Positions 35,857 through 45,919 of a stretch of 64,000 nt of DNA are shown piece after piece. Made by a program: the position numbers and the translations under genes. The notes beneath the pieces are model-generated. The model made no database searches, was not told where the DNA came from, and was given only the letters and a program-made list of their open reading frames with translations. Numbering within the stretch: position 1 is the stretch's first letter; each line of letters begins with the position of its first letter. The DNA lies in assembly GCF_022605725.1 (NCBI RefSeq), contig NC_065553.1, positions 1-64,000 of the forward strand, written 5' to 3'. Source of the DNA: Anthonomus grandis grandis. Taxonomy: Eukaryota > Arthropoda > Insecta > Coleoptera > Curculionidae.

Positions 35857-36109
35857 GTGCAATCTTTACTTGTTCTGCTTCTTGTCTTACGAAGTATCTC
35901 GATAAACCTATTCTTTATAAATTACAAAATGGGCGATTAAACTAGATTTTTGGATACAGTTGGAAGGAACCAATATAAAAATAAATAAATAATAAAAATA
36001 ATTAAAAAAAATATATATACTAATTTTTTGCATCTACTATAGAACCTTTTCAGTTTGGTTTTTCATATATTTCAAAGTATTTCAATATATTTTATATTTT
36101 TATATATAA

Positions 36110-36792
36110 CTATAAAGTAAAAGTATTTATAGAGTTACTGTCAAACTTAAACATTCGTAACTCATTAGTTATTCGACTTGAAGCTCTAAAAATTACATAA
36201 TAAATCTGATATATCAGATATGAACTGTAAAAGTTTCCTTGATAAGATTACTTGAAATTAATATAGAAAGAGTATACTTGGATTTATGCAATTATGCGAA
36301 GTTATAGTCAGTTTAAAAATTCATAATTCAATAACTCTTTAATATAAAGTTTTGAAAATTATACAAATAACATCAAATATCAAGTACGAATTGTGAAAGT
36401 TTTAGTGGTCTGGATCTTATCAGTCCAAAATTATTTGGAATTATTATAGAAAGGTTATACTTGGATTTATGCCATTAAGGAAAGTTACAGTGAGTTTTAA
36501 AAATGTATAAATTAATAGTTAGTCAACTTACAGCTTTAGAAATTAGACAGTAGTTTGATATATTAAGTATTGGTATGAACTGTAAAATTTTTCTTTGTCT
36601 AAATATTATTAGTCTTAAGTTAATTAAAATTTATATAGAGAGGGAATACGTGAAATTATGCAATTATGTAAGATTTTTAAGAATTTCATAACTCAATAGA
36701 TTTTTAATTTATAGCTTTAAAAATTACCTTGTAGGAAGCTTGCTATATAACTATTAAAGTTTTATTGGTCTTACATATTATTTCTAATATTA
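36110..36792 (+). repeat. Satellite array, about 186-bp unit, left part
   Basis: ACTTGGATTTATGC-ATTA occurs at 36278 and 36464, with a diverged version at about 36650. Further landmarks are ATGAACTGTAAAAGTTT and ATTAATATAGAAAG. The array is interrupted by LINE C and resumes at 38746. Confidence 0.85.
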
Positions 36793-36794
36793 TT

Positions 36795-38745
36795 TCTAAA
36801 AATCTTGAAAATATTGAAAAAATTAATCAGTTTTTTAATAACTCTGTTTCAAAAATTAATTTAAATAAAAATACTTTAAATTAATATAAAAGTGTTAAAA
36901 ATAACTTATTTCAAATAAGTTTTAGGTTTTTGGCTGTGTCGGAGTATGATATTGTAAAGGTTAACATTAAGCCTACTGCCACGGGCATTGATGAAATTAA
37001 TATACTTATCATTCGACTATGCCTGCCTTTTCTACTACCTTATATTGTCCATGTCATTAACTTCTATCTCGAAAATTCTAGTTTTGTGGAAAAGAGCGAA
37101 AAATCCTCTTAGATTAAGCGATGTGAGACCAATAAGCATTTTTCCAACGATGTCAAAAATATTTGAAAAACTAATGGAAATGCAGTTTCAGAAATACGTT
37201 AAAGACAACTCAATTTTATCAGTGACACAATCAGGGTTTAGATCGAACTACAGCTGTTGTATTGCATTGGCCTCTGTAATTGATAATATTTTATCAGCAT
37301 CTGATTCCAATAAACTAACATTACTGGTAACGCTTGACTATAGCAAGGCTTTTGCTACTCCATGATCTTTTAATAAATATTTTGTCATTGGTTTAGGGAG
37401 GGGAGGAGGCATGCGCGTTGATTGCTAATTATCTTAGAGATAGGTATCAAACTGTTCCTTACAATGGGTTAGATTCTGGTTTTTTAGAGATTTCCATCCT
37501 TGAGCCAATCCTTTTTTCAATTTATGTATCAAACATGGCAAAAATATTCATATCATCTAAGCAGCACTATTATGCTGATGTTACTCAAATATATCTTTCA
37601 TATGAACCAGGTGAAAGTTCCCAAGCAGTGGCTGGCATTAATTATGACCTTGCTAATGTTTACAAGTTTTCTAAAAACCATTGCTTATAATATTAAATTC
37701 TATGAAATCAGCATTTGTGCTGTTTGGAGGGAATGGTAGCCGTAAGAATTTTTCACAGTATTATAGAGACTTTCATATCAATAGTGAGCCTATAAAACAC
37801 GTCGAGCACTGCAAGAGCTTAGGTTTGATCCTAGGTACTGACCTGCGATTAAGGCAGCATGTAAATTCATGTATTTAAAAAGGATTCTTAAACCTTTAAA
37901 ATATTTATCCACATCGTTACGTCATAAATAGAAAAACAAAAATTCTACTGTGTGATTCGCTGGTCCTATCACAGCTTAATCATTGCGATGCAGTGTATGG
38001 TCAATGCTTGAGAACTTCTGAAAAGACTAGAATTCAAAAAATCAACAAAATGTATGCCTTAGATTAATATATGGTATAAGGAAGCGCAACCCCATAAAAC
38101 ACAAGCTTAAAGAAACCAGGTGGTTGACTATGCAGAACAGAAGGATTTTTCACGTATCTTCAATGATTTTTTAAATAATTAATTTGAAATCTCCACCTTA
38201 TATTACTAATTTATATAATAAAAAAAAAAATCGCACATATGTTCACAATATTTATACCCGGTATAAAGGAAGGCTAACACCTCCGCTTCACTCAACCGAA
38301 ACTTAAAAAAGATCATTTTCTTAAATAATGCTAATACTGAAAACATTTTTAGCTTATATTCTTTTAAAAAATACATTTTAGAAGGAAATTACTGCAAGAA
38401 CAATAAAGCATAATTTAGTGGGTGTTTCGTTTATTTTCTCTATTCTATTGACGGATAAAAACAATTAATGCAATAGACTATATTATCATATACATACATA
38501 AAACAGACTGTATCTTTTGCTTTGTGATGTGTTTTGTTTATGAGGGTGAATTTGTTTTTTTTCTTGTGTAGGCGTATATGCTGTCAGATTTTCTTTTTTT
38601 TTGCTGGTTGATGTACTATTTATAATTTATAGTGTTTATATTAATCTTATTTTGAAACTTGCGCTGAATCTCGCCTTTAAACTATTAACTGTGTAATTGT
38701 ATTTTTTTCCTAAATAAAAAAACCTTTATTATTATTATAAATTTA
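36795..38745 (+). mobile_element. LINE C: degenerate Jockey-group element in a satellite
   Basis: The 5' end starts within the region before the RT (NLENIEKINQFFNNSV). RT readings follow in several frames: NIKPTATGIDEINI, DVRPISIFPTMSKIFEKLME, NSILSVTQSGFRSNYSCC, LLVTLDYSKAF (motif A, catalytic Asp kept), ILFSIYVSNM and QHYYADVTQIYLSY. The catalytic box is YADV instead of YADD, and the GxPQGSxLGP motif is reduced to ISILEPIL. Later parts include HVEHCKSLGLILGTDLRLRQ. The 3' end near 38700-38745 has AAATAAAAAAACC and (TTA)n. Satellite units on both sides define the insertion. Confidence 0.85.
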
Positions 38746-38900
38746 TAGCTCAATAGCTATTGAACTCATAGATTTGAAATTTACATAGCAGATTGGCTGA
38801 CATTTTAGGTACGAACCGTAAAAGTTTTATTGATCTAGGTCTTAGTAGTCTAAAGTTATTTGAAATTAATATAGAAATTAATATACTTGGATTCCTGGCA
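38746..38900 (+). repeat. Satellite array, about 186-bp unit, right part
   Basis: TACGAACCGTAAAAGTTTTA, AGTCTAAAGTTATTTGAAAT and ATACTTGGATT match units at 36110-36792. Confidence 0.8.
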
Positions 38901-38907
38901 TTTTTCC

Positions 38908-38952
38908 TTTACTACAGATTATTACAGAGAACCCGTAATAATCTGTAGTAAA
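38908..38952. other. Perfect 18-bp hairpin
   Basis: TTTACTACAGATTATTAC (38908-38925) and its exact reverse complement (38935-38952) are separated by 9 bases. Confidence 0.9.
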
Positions 38953-39879
38953 GTAATTATTTTAAATTCCCTTTTAATGTTTAAATGTAAAAATCTTAAA
39001 GAGTGCTAACTTTAACTTCAACATACTATCTACTAAGACCCGCCAACCTAATTAGGATTGGTGCCATTCCATTGCTAGTGGGTTTTAGAAATGAAGGTAA
39101 TTTTTCGCTTATTAAGTGTCCCCCTGATAAATAAAATTGACCATTTTTCAAAAAAGCTAATGCGTCTGTTTCGTTTTCGATGCCTCCATGTCTATTTCTG
39201 TTTTTTCTAATTACGTAATATTTACATCATACAAACAGACAAAAGAATCCAGTGAGCGTATATTCAAAAAAATATATTCTATATAATTTATCATATTTAG
39301 AAAAAGTAAGACACCTTTTCCAGGTGGCTTTTTTGACCTTATTTTCGGTCCTTATCCCCCGAAACGAATCCATTTTGTAACATTTATTTCAACTTACCAA
39401 AAAGGGCTCCCTTAAGCGCTTAATCCGATTTCTTGAGCCTTTTGGTGTTTCTGCTGAATTTTATTTGGGGATGAAGGGGCATATAATAAGCCTTAAGCCT
39501 GGAAGGCGCCAAAGAGAGCAAAAATTCCGTTTATTCACTAAGCGGCTTGATATATTTTCGTATAGTCCCACGGTGTTCCTTTGATGACATTATATGAGGT
39601 TTTACGTTCAATCAAACAAAAGATTTCAAATATTTTTGTGAAGCGGATTATTTTAAATAAACCACGGGTGAATGTCTATGAATGACATGAATCAAACGGA
39701 TTTTTGCATTGCGTATCAATCATTTCGATCCAAAAATAACGATGTGTTTTTTTCATAAATTTTAATGCTGAAAGTAAAGCTTGTATGATGTAAACATTAC
39801 GTTAGATAGAGTAAAAAATATAATAAATATATAATGGCCTAGTTTGGTTTTTTGGACTATAAATAGTAAACATAGTTTT

Positions 39880-40769
39880 TTTTTGTTATCATTTATCCAG
39901 ACAGAAAAACTCCAAAAAAAATCAATTTTCTAAATTTAGAAGGATCATATTCAGAATCTAGAAGAAGTACAACTTTTTCCATATTTTTTTGAAAACCAAT
40001 CAAAAATAGGTCATTTATTTCGTCAATTTTAGACGTCCAAATAAACTATTAAAAGAAATTGATTTTTCTTGAGAAAATTCCAAAAATATTTAATTTTTAT
40101 TAATTGGAAACGACTATATCTCTAAATCTAGCAGAGGTATAACCTTTCATAGTAGATTCAGAAAAAATCCCAATTGATTCAAAAAATTATTAGTCTTATA
40201 AAAAAACGTTCTACTAAATATTTGAAACTTTTTCATTTTCTCAAGAAAAAAATCCTAAAAGACCAACTAGTCTTACTTTTGAATGAACTATGTCTCAGAA
40301 TCTAAAAGAATTACGGCTTGGAATACCCTTAATAACAATATAAATTTCTAGGGGGCCATATCTTGGAATATACAGAGATACAACTTTTACCAATAGTCTA
40401 ATTGATTCAGAATGTTCCTAATATTATAGGAACGTTTTATTAGATATTTGGAACTCATTGCTTTTCTCTGGAAAAAAACTCCAAAAAAGACCAATTTTCC
40501 CTAATTTTGGAAGAACCATGTCTCAGAATTGAAGAGAACTGTAATTTAGAATATGATCAATTTTATAAAAATGTGTAAATAAATTATTAAAAAAATTGAT
40601 TTCTCCTTAAAAAATTTCAAAAACACTCTATATTCTTAATGTCGAGTAATCGTACCTTAGAATCTTCCAATGGCTCAATTGATTAAGACTGTTCAGATGT
40701 TATAGAAAAGTTTCGTTAGATATTTGGAACTTATTAATTTGCTTTGGAGAAAGTTTTAAAAAAGATCAA
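39880..40769 (+). repeat. Satellite-like array, 139-225 bp spacing, left part
   Basis: Blocks of the type AACTCCAAAAAAGACCAATT, then GAACCATGTCTCAGAATCTA and CAACTTTT recur near 39903, 40073, 40245, 40470, 40609 and 40748. The array is split by LINE B and resumes at 44697. Confidence 0.85.
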
Positions 40770-40773
40770 ATGC

Positions 40774-40779
40774 TTTATT
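40774..40779 (-). terminator. Polyadenylation signal of LINE B
   Basis: TTTATT on the plus strand, i.e. AATAAA on the element strand, lies a few bases from the 3' junction with the satellite. Confidence 0.7.
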
Positions 40780-41085
40780 GTCAGAAAATTTACATTTTAT
40801 CGACAAAGCTAAAGAAAAAAAAAAAATATAAACAAATAAACATAAAAAAATACTCAGACAAAATACACCCAAAGTAAATAGGTACATAACAAAACAAAGA
40901 TACTGTACAAATTATCAAATTGTACAATTTGGTCGAAATACATAAATAAAATAATTTTTATATACAAATATACACACAATTATATGTATAAAATTGTCAA
41001 AAACCTTAGTCTCAAAAAAAAGACATACAATAAAAAGCAGGTAAACATTTTGCAAATAATAGGTAGCTAATAACGCCAGTGTGTT

Positions 41086-42462
41086 TTAAAAGGAAATATT
41101 AAAAAAGTCTTCTACTGTATATAAGGCTTTTTGCAGTAGTAAAGATTTTAGGTCATTGCGAAAACAACTAAAAGTAGTCATCGATTTTATCACGGAAGGC
41201 AGATGGTTGTGCATTTTTATTGCTGCATAAAGTATAAAGATCTTTACTAATTCCGACCGTGGAATTGGCAGATGAAGATTATGATCAATGTTTCTTAGTG
41301 AATAGCTGTGGGATGGTCTTTCTGGAATCTGCGACACATGTTTGCGGATAAGGCAGATAGATTCAAATATAAATATCAAGGGAAGAGTAAGGATCTTATA
41401 TTTTATAAAATTTACTTGGCAGTGAGCTCTACTATCAAGTTCTAATAAGTAGCGAAGCGCTCTCTTTTGAAGTTTAAATATACGCTCAAATTGGTTCTTG
41501 CAGCATGTACCCCAGAATTGAAGGGCGTAACGAAGATGTGACTCAAAAAGAGCGTAATAAAGTGTTTTGGCCGTGAAAAAGCCTAATTCTCTTGAGATTG
41601 ATCTTATGGCAAAACATGCCGAGCTTAGTTTTTTAGATAACGTATCTATGTGCAAATCCCATTTCAAAGAGCCGTCCACAACAAGACCCAAGAACTTGAC
41701 AGACTCAACAACTTCCAAACTGGTATTGTTTAGAATAAATGGAGGAATGGTCGTTTTATATGATAAGACTTTAGTTTTTGAGAGATTTAGGCATAAAAGA
41801 TTGGAATCGCACCACGATTTAATGAAGACCAAGTCGTTGGAAATTGTTGTATGTAGTGCCATTGCATTCGGATTGCTCCAAGTGAAGCTAGTATCATCAG
41901 CAAAAAGACAGATTTTTCCGCTTATGTTCAGGCTGGCCAGGTCATTTATAAACAGCAGAAAGAGCATAGGACCCAAAACGGAACCTTGAGGTACCCCACA
42001 TTCAATTGGTTTACAAGAAGATCTTGACATATTGACCTTTACAAGTTGACTTCTGTTGCACAAATATGACTTAAACCATTGAATGGATATACCTCTGAAT
42101 CCATAGTGCTGCAATTTGTTAATTAAAATAATGTGGTTTACGCAAACGAAAGCCTTTGAAAAGTCATAGAAAATGGTTGCTGTTAAGTAATTTTTGTTGA
42201 TATTTGAATAAACGCTATTAAATAGGGAGTACATAGCATCGTTGTTGCATTTTTTGCTCAGAAATCCATACTGATAAGGGGTTAGGATATTATATTTAAA
42301 CAAAAACCTTTTCTTAGCCAGGCGTTCTATGATCTTTGAGAGGGTTGGAAGAAGTGCAATTGGAAGATAGTTTAAGGCTTGATCTTTATCTCCTCCTTTA
42401 TGTAATGGAATGATTATTGCAGTTTTAAGGCAGTTTGGAAAGACCCCATTTTGAAATGACAT
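41086..42462 (-). CDS. LINE B reverse transcriptase, long open part
   Basis: A 458-codon open frame on the minus strand. It runs from FPNCLKTAIIIPLHKGGDKD (fingers) through LPIALLPTLSKIIERL, YQYGFLSKKCNNDAMY, FYDFSKAFVCVNH (motif A; the catalytic Asp is kept but the family Asp of AFD is Val), GVPQGSVLGPMLFLLFINDL (motif B) and LFADDTSF (motif C, intact). The thumb-like C-terminus includes VKFLGLVVDGSLKWDLHI, ALFESHLRYALQFWG and KLQKRALRYLL. The 5' part of the RT (42463 to about 42660, KNKSSAGIDGL) is in another frame. It makes cDNA by target-primed reverse transcription in the family. This copy is probably inactive. Confidence 0.9.
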   Translation of the reverse strand: MSFQNGVFPNCLKTAIIIPLHKGGDKDQALNYLPIALLPTLSKIIERLAKKRFLFKYNILTPYQYGFLSKKCNNDAMYSLFNSVYSNINKNYLTATIFYDFSKAFVCVNHIILINKLQHYGFRGISIQWFKSYLCNRSQLVKVNMSRSSCKPIECGVPQGSVLGPMLFLLFINDLASLNISGKICLFADDTSFTWSNPNAMALHTTISNDLVFIKSWCDSNLLCLNLSKTKVLSYKTTIPPFILNNTSLEVVESVKFLGLVVDGSLKWDLHIDTLSKKLSSACFAIRSISRELGFFTAKTLYYALFESHLRYALQFWGTCCKNQFERIFKLQKRALRYLLELDSRAHCQVNFIKYKILTLPLIFIFESICLIRKHVSQIPERPSHSYSLRNIDHNLHLPIPRSELVKIFILYAAIKMHNHLPSVIKSMTTFSCFRNDLKSLLLQKALYTVEDFFNISF

Positions 42463-42886
42463 GTTGATTAGGTCTACTCAATGGATTAGAGTACAATCAG
42501 GCATATTTGAAAACATTTTAAGAATAAGCCCATCTATACCAGCTGATGATTTGTTTTTTATTTCGTTAATTGTACTTTGAAGTTCTGTAAATGATACTGG
42601 CGTAAAAAAGAAATTGTGCAAATTTTCATTAGAGAGAAGAAGGTGTTATGGTGGCCATTAGATTTTTTGCCACGTTTACAAAGTAATTTTTTAGGTCCTC
42701 GGGTGATGTAGAGATAGTGCTAGTTGAGGTAGACTTAGTTCTTAGTTCGTTAACAATAGACCATGTTTCTTTAGTTACATTGCCAGATTTTGCCAGCCTC
42801 CCACTGTAATAGATTTCTTTTGCAGCTTTAATTGTTTTAAGATAAGTTTTCCTATACTGCTTGACGTAATTATGAAAAGCACAAAA

Positions 42887-42921
42887 AAAAAAGTTCTCAG
42901 AATCTATCTGAGAACTTTTTT
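42887..42921. other. Perfect 14-bp hairpin inside LINE B
   Basis: AAAAAAGTTCTCAG and CTGAGAACTTTTTT flank a 7-base loop. LINE A has only one arm-like stretch (AAATTCTCCG) at the equivalent place, so the second arm is new in this copy. Confidence 0.9.
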
Positions 42922-43870
42922 AGGTAGGAAAGTGAGCGCATGTTTTTTGCCGATACACGAAGACCTTTGGAGGACCAGGGCTTTTGTTTTTTTAGTTTTA
43001 ATTGGCCTTAGAGGAAAAGATATATTTGCAATATCTGATAGCGAATTTAAGAATCTGGAGAACTCATTATCGACATCATTTGAAAGAAAGTTCCAGTTTT
43101 CCGTTAGACGATGATTCTTAAAAATTAGAAAATTATTTTTGTTATAAACACGGCCTAATTTACGCAAAGTGCTATTGTTAATTGAATCCAAAGAGAAGCT
43201 GGTTAATATAGCTTCATGATCTGAAAAGCCCGAACTGAAAACAGTACAATTTAAGAGTTCTGGAGCAAAGGATGATACTACGTAATCGATGGTGGTGGAG
43301 CTATCTTTAGTTATTCTGGTAGGTGAATCTATGTGCATTATCAAGCCCATGAACTCGAATATAGACTGGAGTGATTCTTGGGCAGCACATACACTGGAAT
43401 AATCAATATTAAGATCGCCACATAAAATTAGTTTGCTTTTTAAGGGCATGGATTCTAGCAAGCTTAGTAGTTTCTGGCTAAAATTTTGTATATCAGAGTC
43501 GGGTGTTCTATATAGACAAACAATGTAGAGATCATGTGAATTATTATAAACAATGGAAAATTCAAACAATTTTTCAGATAATAAGTTATCAAACTTTGTC
43601 ACTACTGAAAAGTCGTTATTAGTGGACATTATCAATGTGCCTCCATGCGTTATGTTTGTTCTATTGTATCTTGCTATGATGTTGTAATTTTCAACATATA
43701 TGGGTTCATCAGTATTTAACCAGTTCAGTAATAGCAACTATTTCAGGGAAATTTAGTTCTTCTAGCAATAAAAATAAATCGTTAGTTTTGTGTCTTAAGG
43801 ACTAAATATTTAAAAGAAAAATACTAAGCTTACTATCAACCAATTTTAAAGAGGGTGCTTGATCCTCTGG
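42904..43870 (-). pseudogene. LINE B AP-like endonuclease
   Basis: The open part (43737-42904) reads NTDEPIYVENYNIIARYNR, GGTLIMSTNND, YIVCLYRTPDS, LILCGDLNIDYSS, STTIDYVVSSF, SGFSDHEAILTSF and FPLRPIKTKK. Upstream, to 43870, the start of the domain is readable (SIFLLNI-SLRHKTNDLF, LNFPEIVAITE). It has one nonsense change (Gln to stop in LLNIQSL) and a 2-base loss that breaks ITEHWLN, the motif holding the catalytic Glu. The domain ends at the 14-bp hairpin at 42887-42921. Confidence 0.88.
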
Positions 43871-43884
43871 TCGCGTCAGGTATT

Positions 43885-44673
43885 CTAAAAATTTTTTCTA
43901 AATGGCGAACCACTAGAAAAATCATTATTTTGGCTTTCCCTAATTTTTTGGAGCCGCAAAAGCTTCTCCGACGAAAAATAGGTCCTAAAGGCAGAAAGGT
44001 CCTCTTCAACTTCCGTGGATCCAATACCATAGGCCTCGTGGAACCGGATGTACAGCGAGACCAGATCGGTCGGCAGTCCCTCAGCAGCAAGCATTAGTTT
44101 AATGCTGGAGTTGGTTTGTCCATCAAAACATGTACTCGTTGGTTGATCATGTAGATGTGTCAGGTAAAGTCTGAGAGATTTAAGGAGTAAAGGATCTCTC
44201 AGTCTAGCCAACAAGTAACGAACATTTTCCATGTCAGATTTACGAGAGAGCCGTACTATTGGTGGGATCATTGGGTCGAGATGGAGCCCACCACTATCGT
44301 TATTGGCTTTCTCCACAATCTTTTTGTTGACGGCTTCACCGTTTAAGGACTTACCAGCAGCTATGGCTTCCCTGTCTGAGTTGATCTTAAGCAGCTTTTC
44401 TTGCTTTGAAATGTTATCGGAGGCTGCTCGGGCAGCAATGGATGTTGGAGTTGGCGATAAGACTATATGGTGGGAGGGATGTGCTTTATGGCCATCTATA
44501 ACAGTACCAGCAAGCCACATGTCTGTCTCTTTAAGTCGTTTCAGGAGATTCTTGTTTTGCACACCGACTTTAAAACTAGAGGGTAAACTGTATCCATCCT
44601 TAAGCATAGGAAAACATCTAATAAAGCCGTTGGTGCCAAGTTTAATCTTAATGTAGTGTGTAAGCTGACTCAT
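43885..44673 (-). CDS. LINE B ORF1 protein, unrecognised fold
   Basis: 262 codons, lying just 5' of the endonuclease as expected for ORF1. The 3' end (VEEDLSAFRTYFSSEKL) is conserved in LINE A, so it belongs to the element and is not a captured host exon. No CCHC zinc knuckles or coiled coil are obvious. Visible features are MSQLTHYIKIKLGTNGFIRC, KRLKETDMWLAGTVIDG, a lysine- and serine-rich centre, and a helical-looking VRYLLARLRDPLLLKSLRLY. The ATG is only about 23 bases from the element's 5' junction, so the natural start may be further upstream and lost. Confidence 0.7.
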   Translation of the reverse strand: MSQLTHYIKIKLGTNGFIRCFPMLKDGYSLPSSFKVGVQNKNLLKRLKETDMWLAGTVIDGHKAHPSHHIVLSPTPTSIAARAASDNISKQEKLLKINSDREAIAAGKSLNGEAVNKKIVEKANNDSGGLHLDPMIPPIVRLSRKSDMENVRYLLARLRDPLLLKSLRLYLTHLHDQPTSTCFDGQTNSSIKLMLAAEGLPTDLVSLYIRFHEAYGIGSTEVEEDLSAFRTYFSSEKLLRLQKIRESQNNDFSSGSPFRKNF

Positions 44674-44696
44674 TGAAAGTGCAGCTCACTGAAACA

Positions 44697-45110
44697 CTCA
44701 CAAAGAACCAATTTTTCCTAATTTTGACGTCTAAATAAAATAATTGAAAGGAATTTTTTTTTTTAGATTTTTTTTTTAATTGCGAAGAGCCATATCTCGT
44801 ATATCCCAATTTATTCAGCATATTCTTAATCCTATAGAAACGTTTTATTAGGTATTTGCAACTCATTGATTTTCTCTAGGAAAAATCCAAAAAAGACCAG
44901 TTTTTCCTAAGTTGGAAGGACAATGTCTGAGAACCTAATAGAATGACGATTCAAAATCGCCTTATAAAAATATCAATGTTTCTTAATATATAGGAGCCAT
45001 ATCTTTACATCTGGAAGAAATACAAATGTTCTATTTTACGAGTATATTTGAAACTCATTGATTTTGCCTGGAAAAAATGCCAAAAAAAGTTAATTTATAA
45101 TCCTAAATTG
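44697..45110 (+). repeat. Satellite-like array, right part
   Basis: AGAACCAATTTTTCCTAATT, AAAAATCCAAAAAAGACCAG, ACAATGTCTGAGAACCTAAT and ATAGAAACGTTTTATTAGGT match the left part at 39880-40769. Confidence 0.85.
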
Positions 45111-45289
45111 ATAATCTTATGATATATAATTTGCAAAAATCTAATTCTCCTTCCCTTGATGATCGGATTAAGGATGATAAAGTTGGCGTATCTACTGTGT
45201 TTGAACACTTTGAAATTCAACACAAAACATCGACAATTCATAAAGTGATTCGTGTTGAGCAAAGCTTCCTATAAAGCCTTAAATAATAA

Positions 45290-45909
45290 TAATAAACAAA
45301 ATTTATTACTTTTCATAAACAAGTACAAAATACAATATAAAAATTAATAAATACACAATGTCTATGAAAAATAAAAGGCCGTGTTACGTCAGTATTCTGG
45401 TACGTACACCAGAACAACAAGAGACAAGATAAATATATGTCCCCTTTAATTTCTTAGAATTCTTAAGAATTTCGTTTTTCAAAAGGTAGTTCACCGCCTC
45501 TAATGAAGTTGCTCGATGCTTTTGAGCAGAGGGTTGACCTAAACGAAAGAAATTTCTTACGTCGGAAAATCGGCATTCAACTCCTAATTTGCTGTTAATA
45601 ATATCCAAACAAGTACCAAGGTCCGAGATTTCGTCCTTGCCCTCTTCATTACCGTGAATAATCAAATTGTATTTTTTTGACTCTCTTTCAAGTTTATTCA
45701 GCTTTTCTTTAAGTTGCCTCTACCTTAAGGGCTTTGTTTTCCTCTTTAACTTTTAATAAATCCTCCAATAGCTCCTTTCTTAATAATTTTAATTCTTCGG
45801 CGATCTCAGTCTTCTGCTCTCTTACTAGATTTTTTATTTCTTCGTTGCTACTTTCTAAGCTCTGTAATAAATCAACAAGAGACTTATTCTCCATAATTTG
45901 CAAAACCAA
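45290..45909 (-). mobile_element. LINE ORF1-only copy (ORF2 deleted)
   Basis: The minus strand from 45909 reads MENKSLVDLLQSLESSNEEI, then a leucine/glutamate-rich coiled coil (EELKLLRKELLEDLLKVKEE). After a frame change it reads LNKLERESKKYNLIIHGNEE, DVRNFFRLGQ and ILKNSKKLKGTYIY. Coiled coil plus an NLIIHG-type RRM-like start is characteristic of LINE ORF1 RNA-binding proteins. Directly after it come a short 3' UTR, AATAAATTTTG and (TTA)n, with no endonuclease or RT. It is an internally deleted non-autonomous derivative. Confidence 0.75.
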
Positions 45910-45919
45910 AAAAACAACA

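Larger units (their letters stand above)
35470..35895. mobile_element. Fold-back element carrying paired hammerhead-like motifs
   Basis: Arms of about 110 bp are inverted around a spacer of roughly 200 bp. Outer anchors are AGCAGAACAAGTAAAGATGG (left) and its near reverse complement at 35868-35885. Inner anchors are GGCTTCTCCAGGGC and GCCCTGATGAAGCC. Each arm contains a hammerhead-like core with CCTGCCGACA/TGTCGGCAGG. No transposase or RT is encoded. This could be two Penelope-type terminal repeats in inverted orientation, or an animal retrozyme-like non-autonomous element. Confidence 0.7.
40770..44696 (-). mobile_element. LINE B: nearly complete Jockey/CR1-group element
   Basis: About 3.9 kb, with order on the minus strand of ORF1 (44673-43885), endonuclease (about 43870-42904), RT (about 42660-41086) and 3' UTR ending with AATAAA (complement of 40774-40779). 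Both junctions fall within satellite sequence: AAAAGATCAAA on the left and ACAAAGAACCAATTTTTCCT on the right are the same satellite position, implying a target duplication of about 9-10 bp. The 5' UTR is only some 23 bases, so the element is probably 5'-truncated within ORF1. Confidence 0.9.

Noticed and set aside
41567..41989. Plus-strand open frame of 140 codons
   Set aside because: It is antisense to the LINE B reverse transcriptase, whose motifs are clear on the minus strand.
44231..44656. Plus-strand open frame of 141 codons
   Set aside because: Antisense shadow of LINE B ORF1, which is conserved with LINE A on the other strand.
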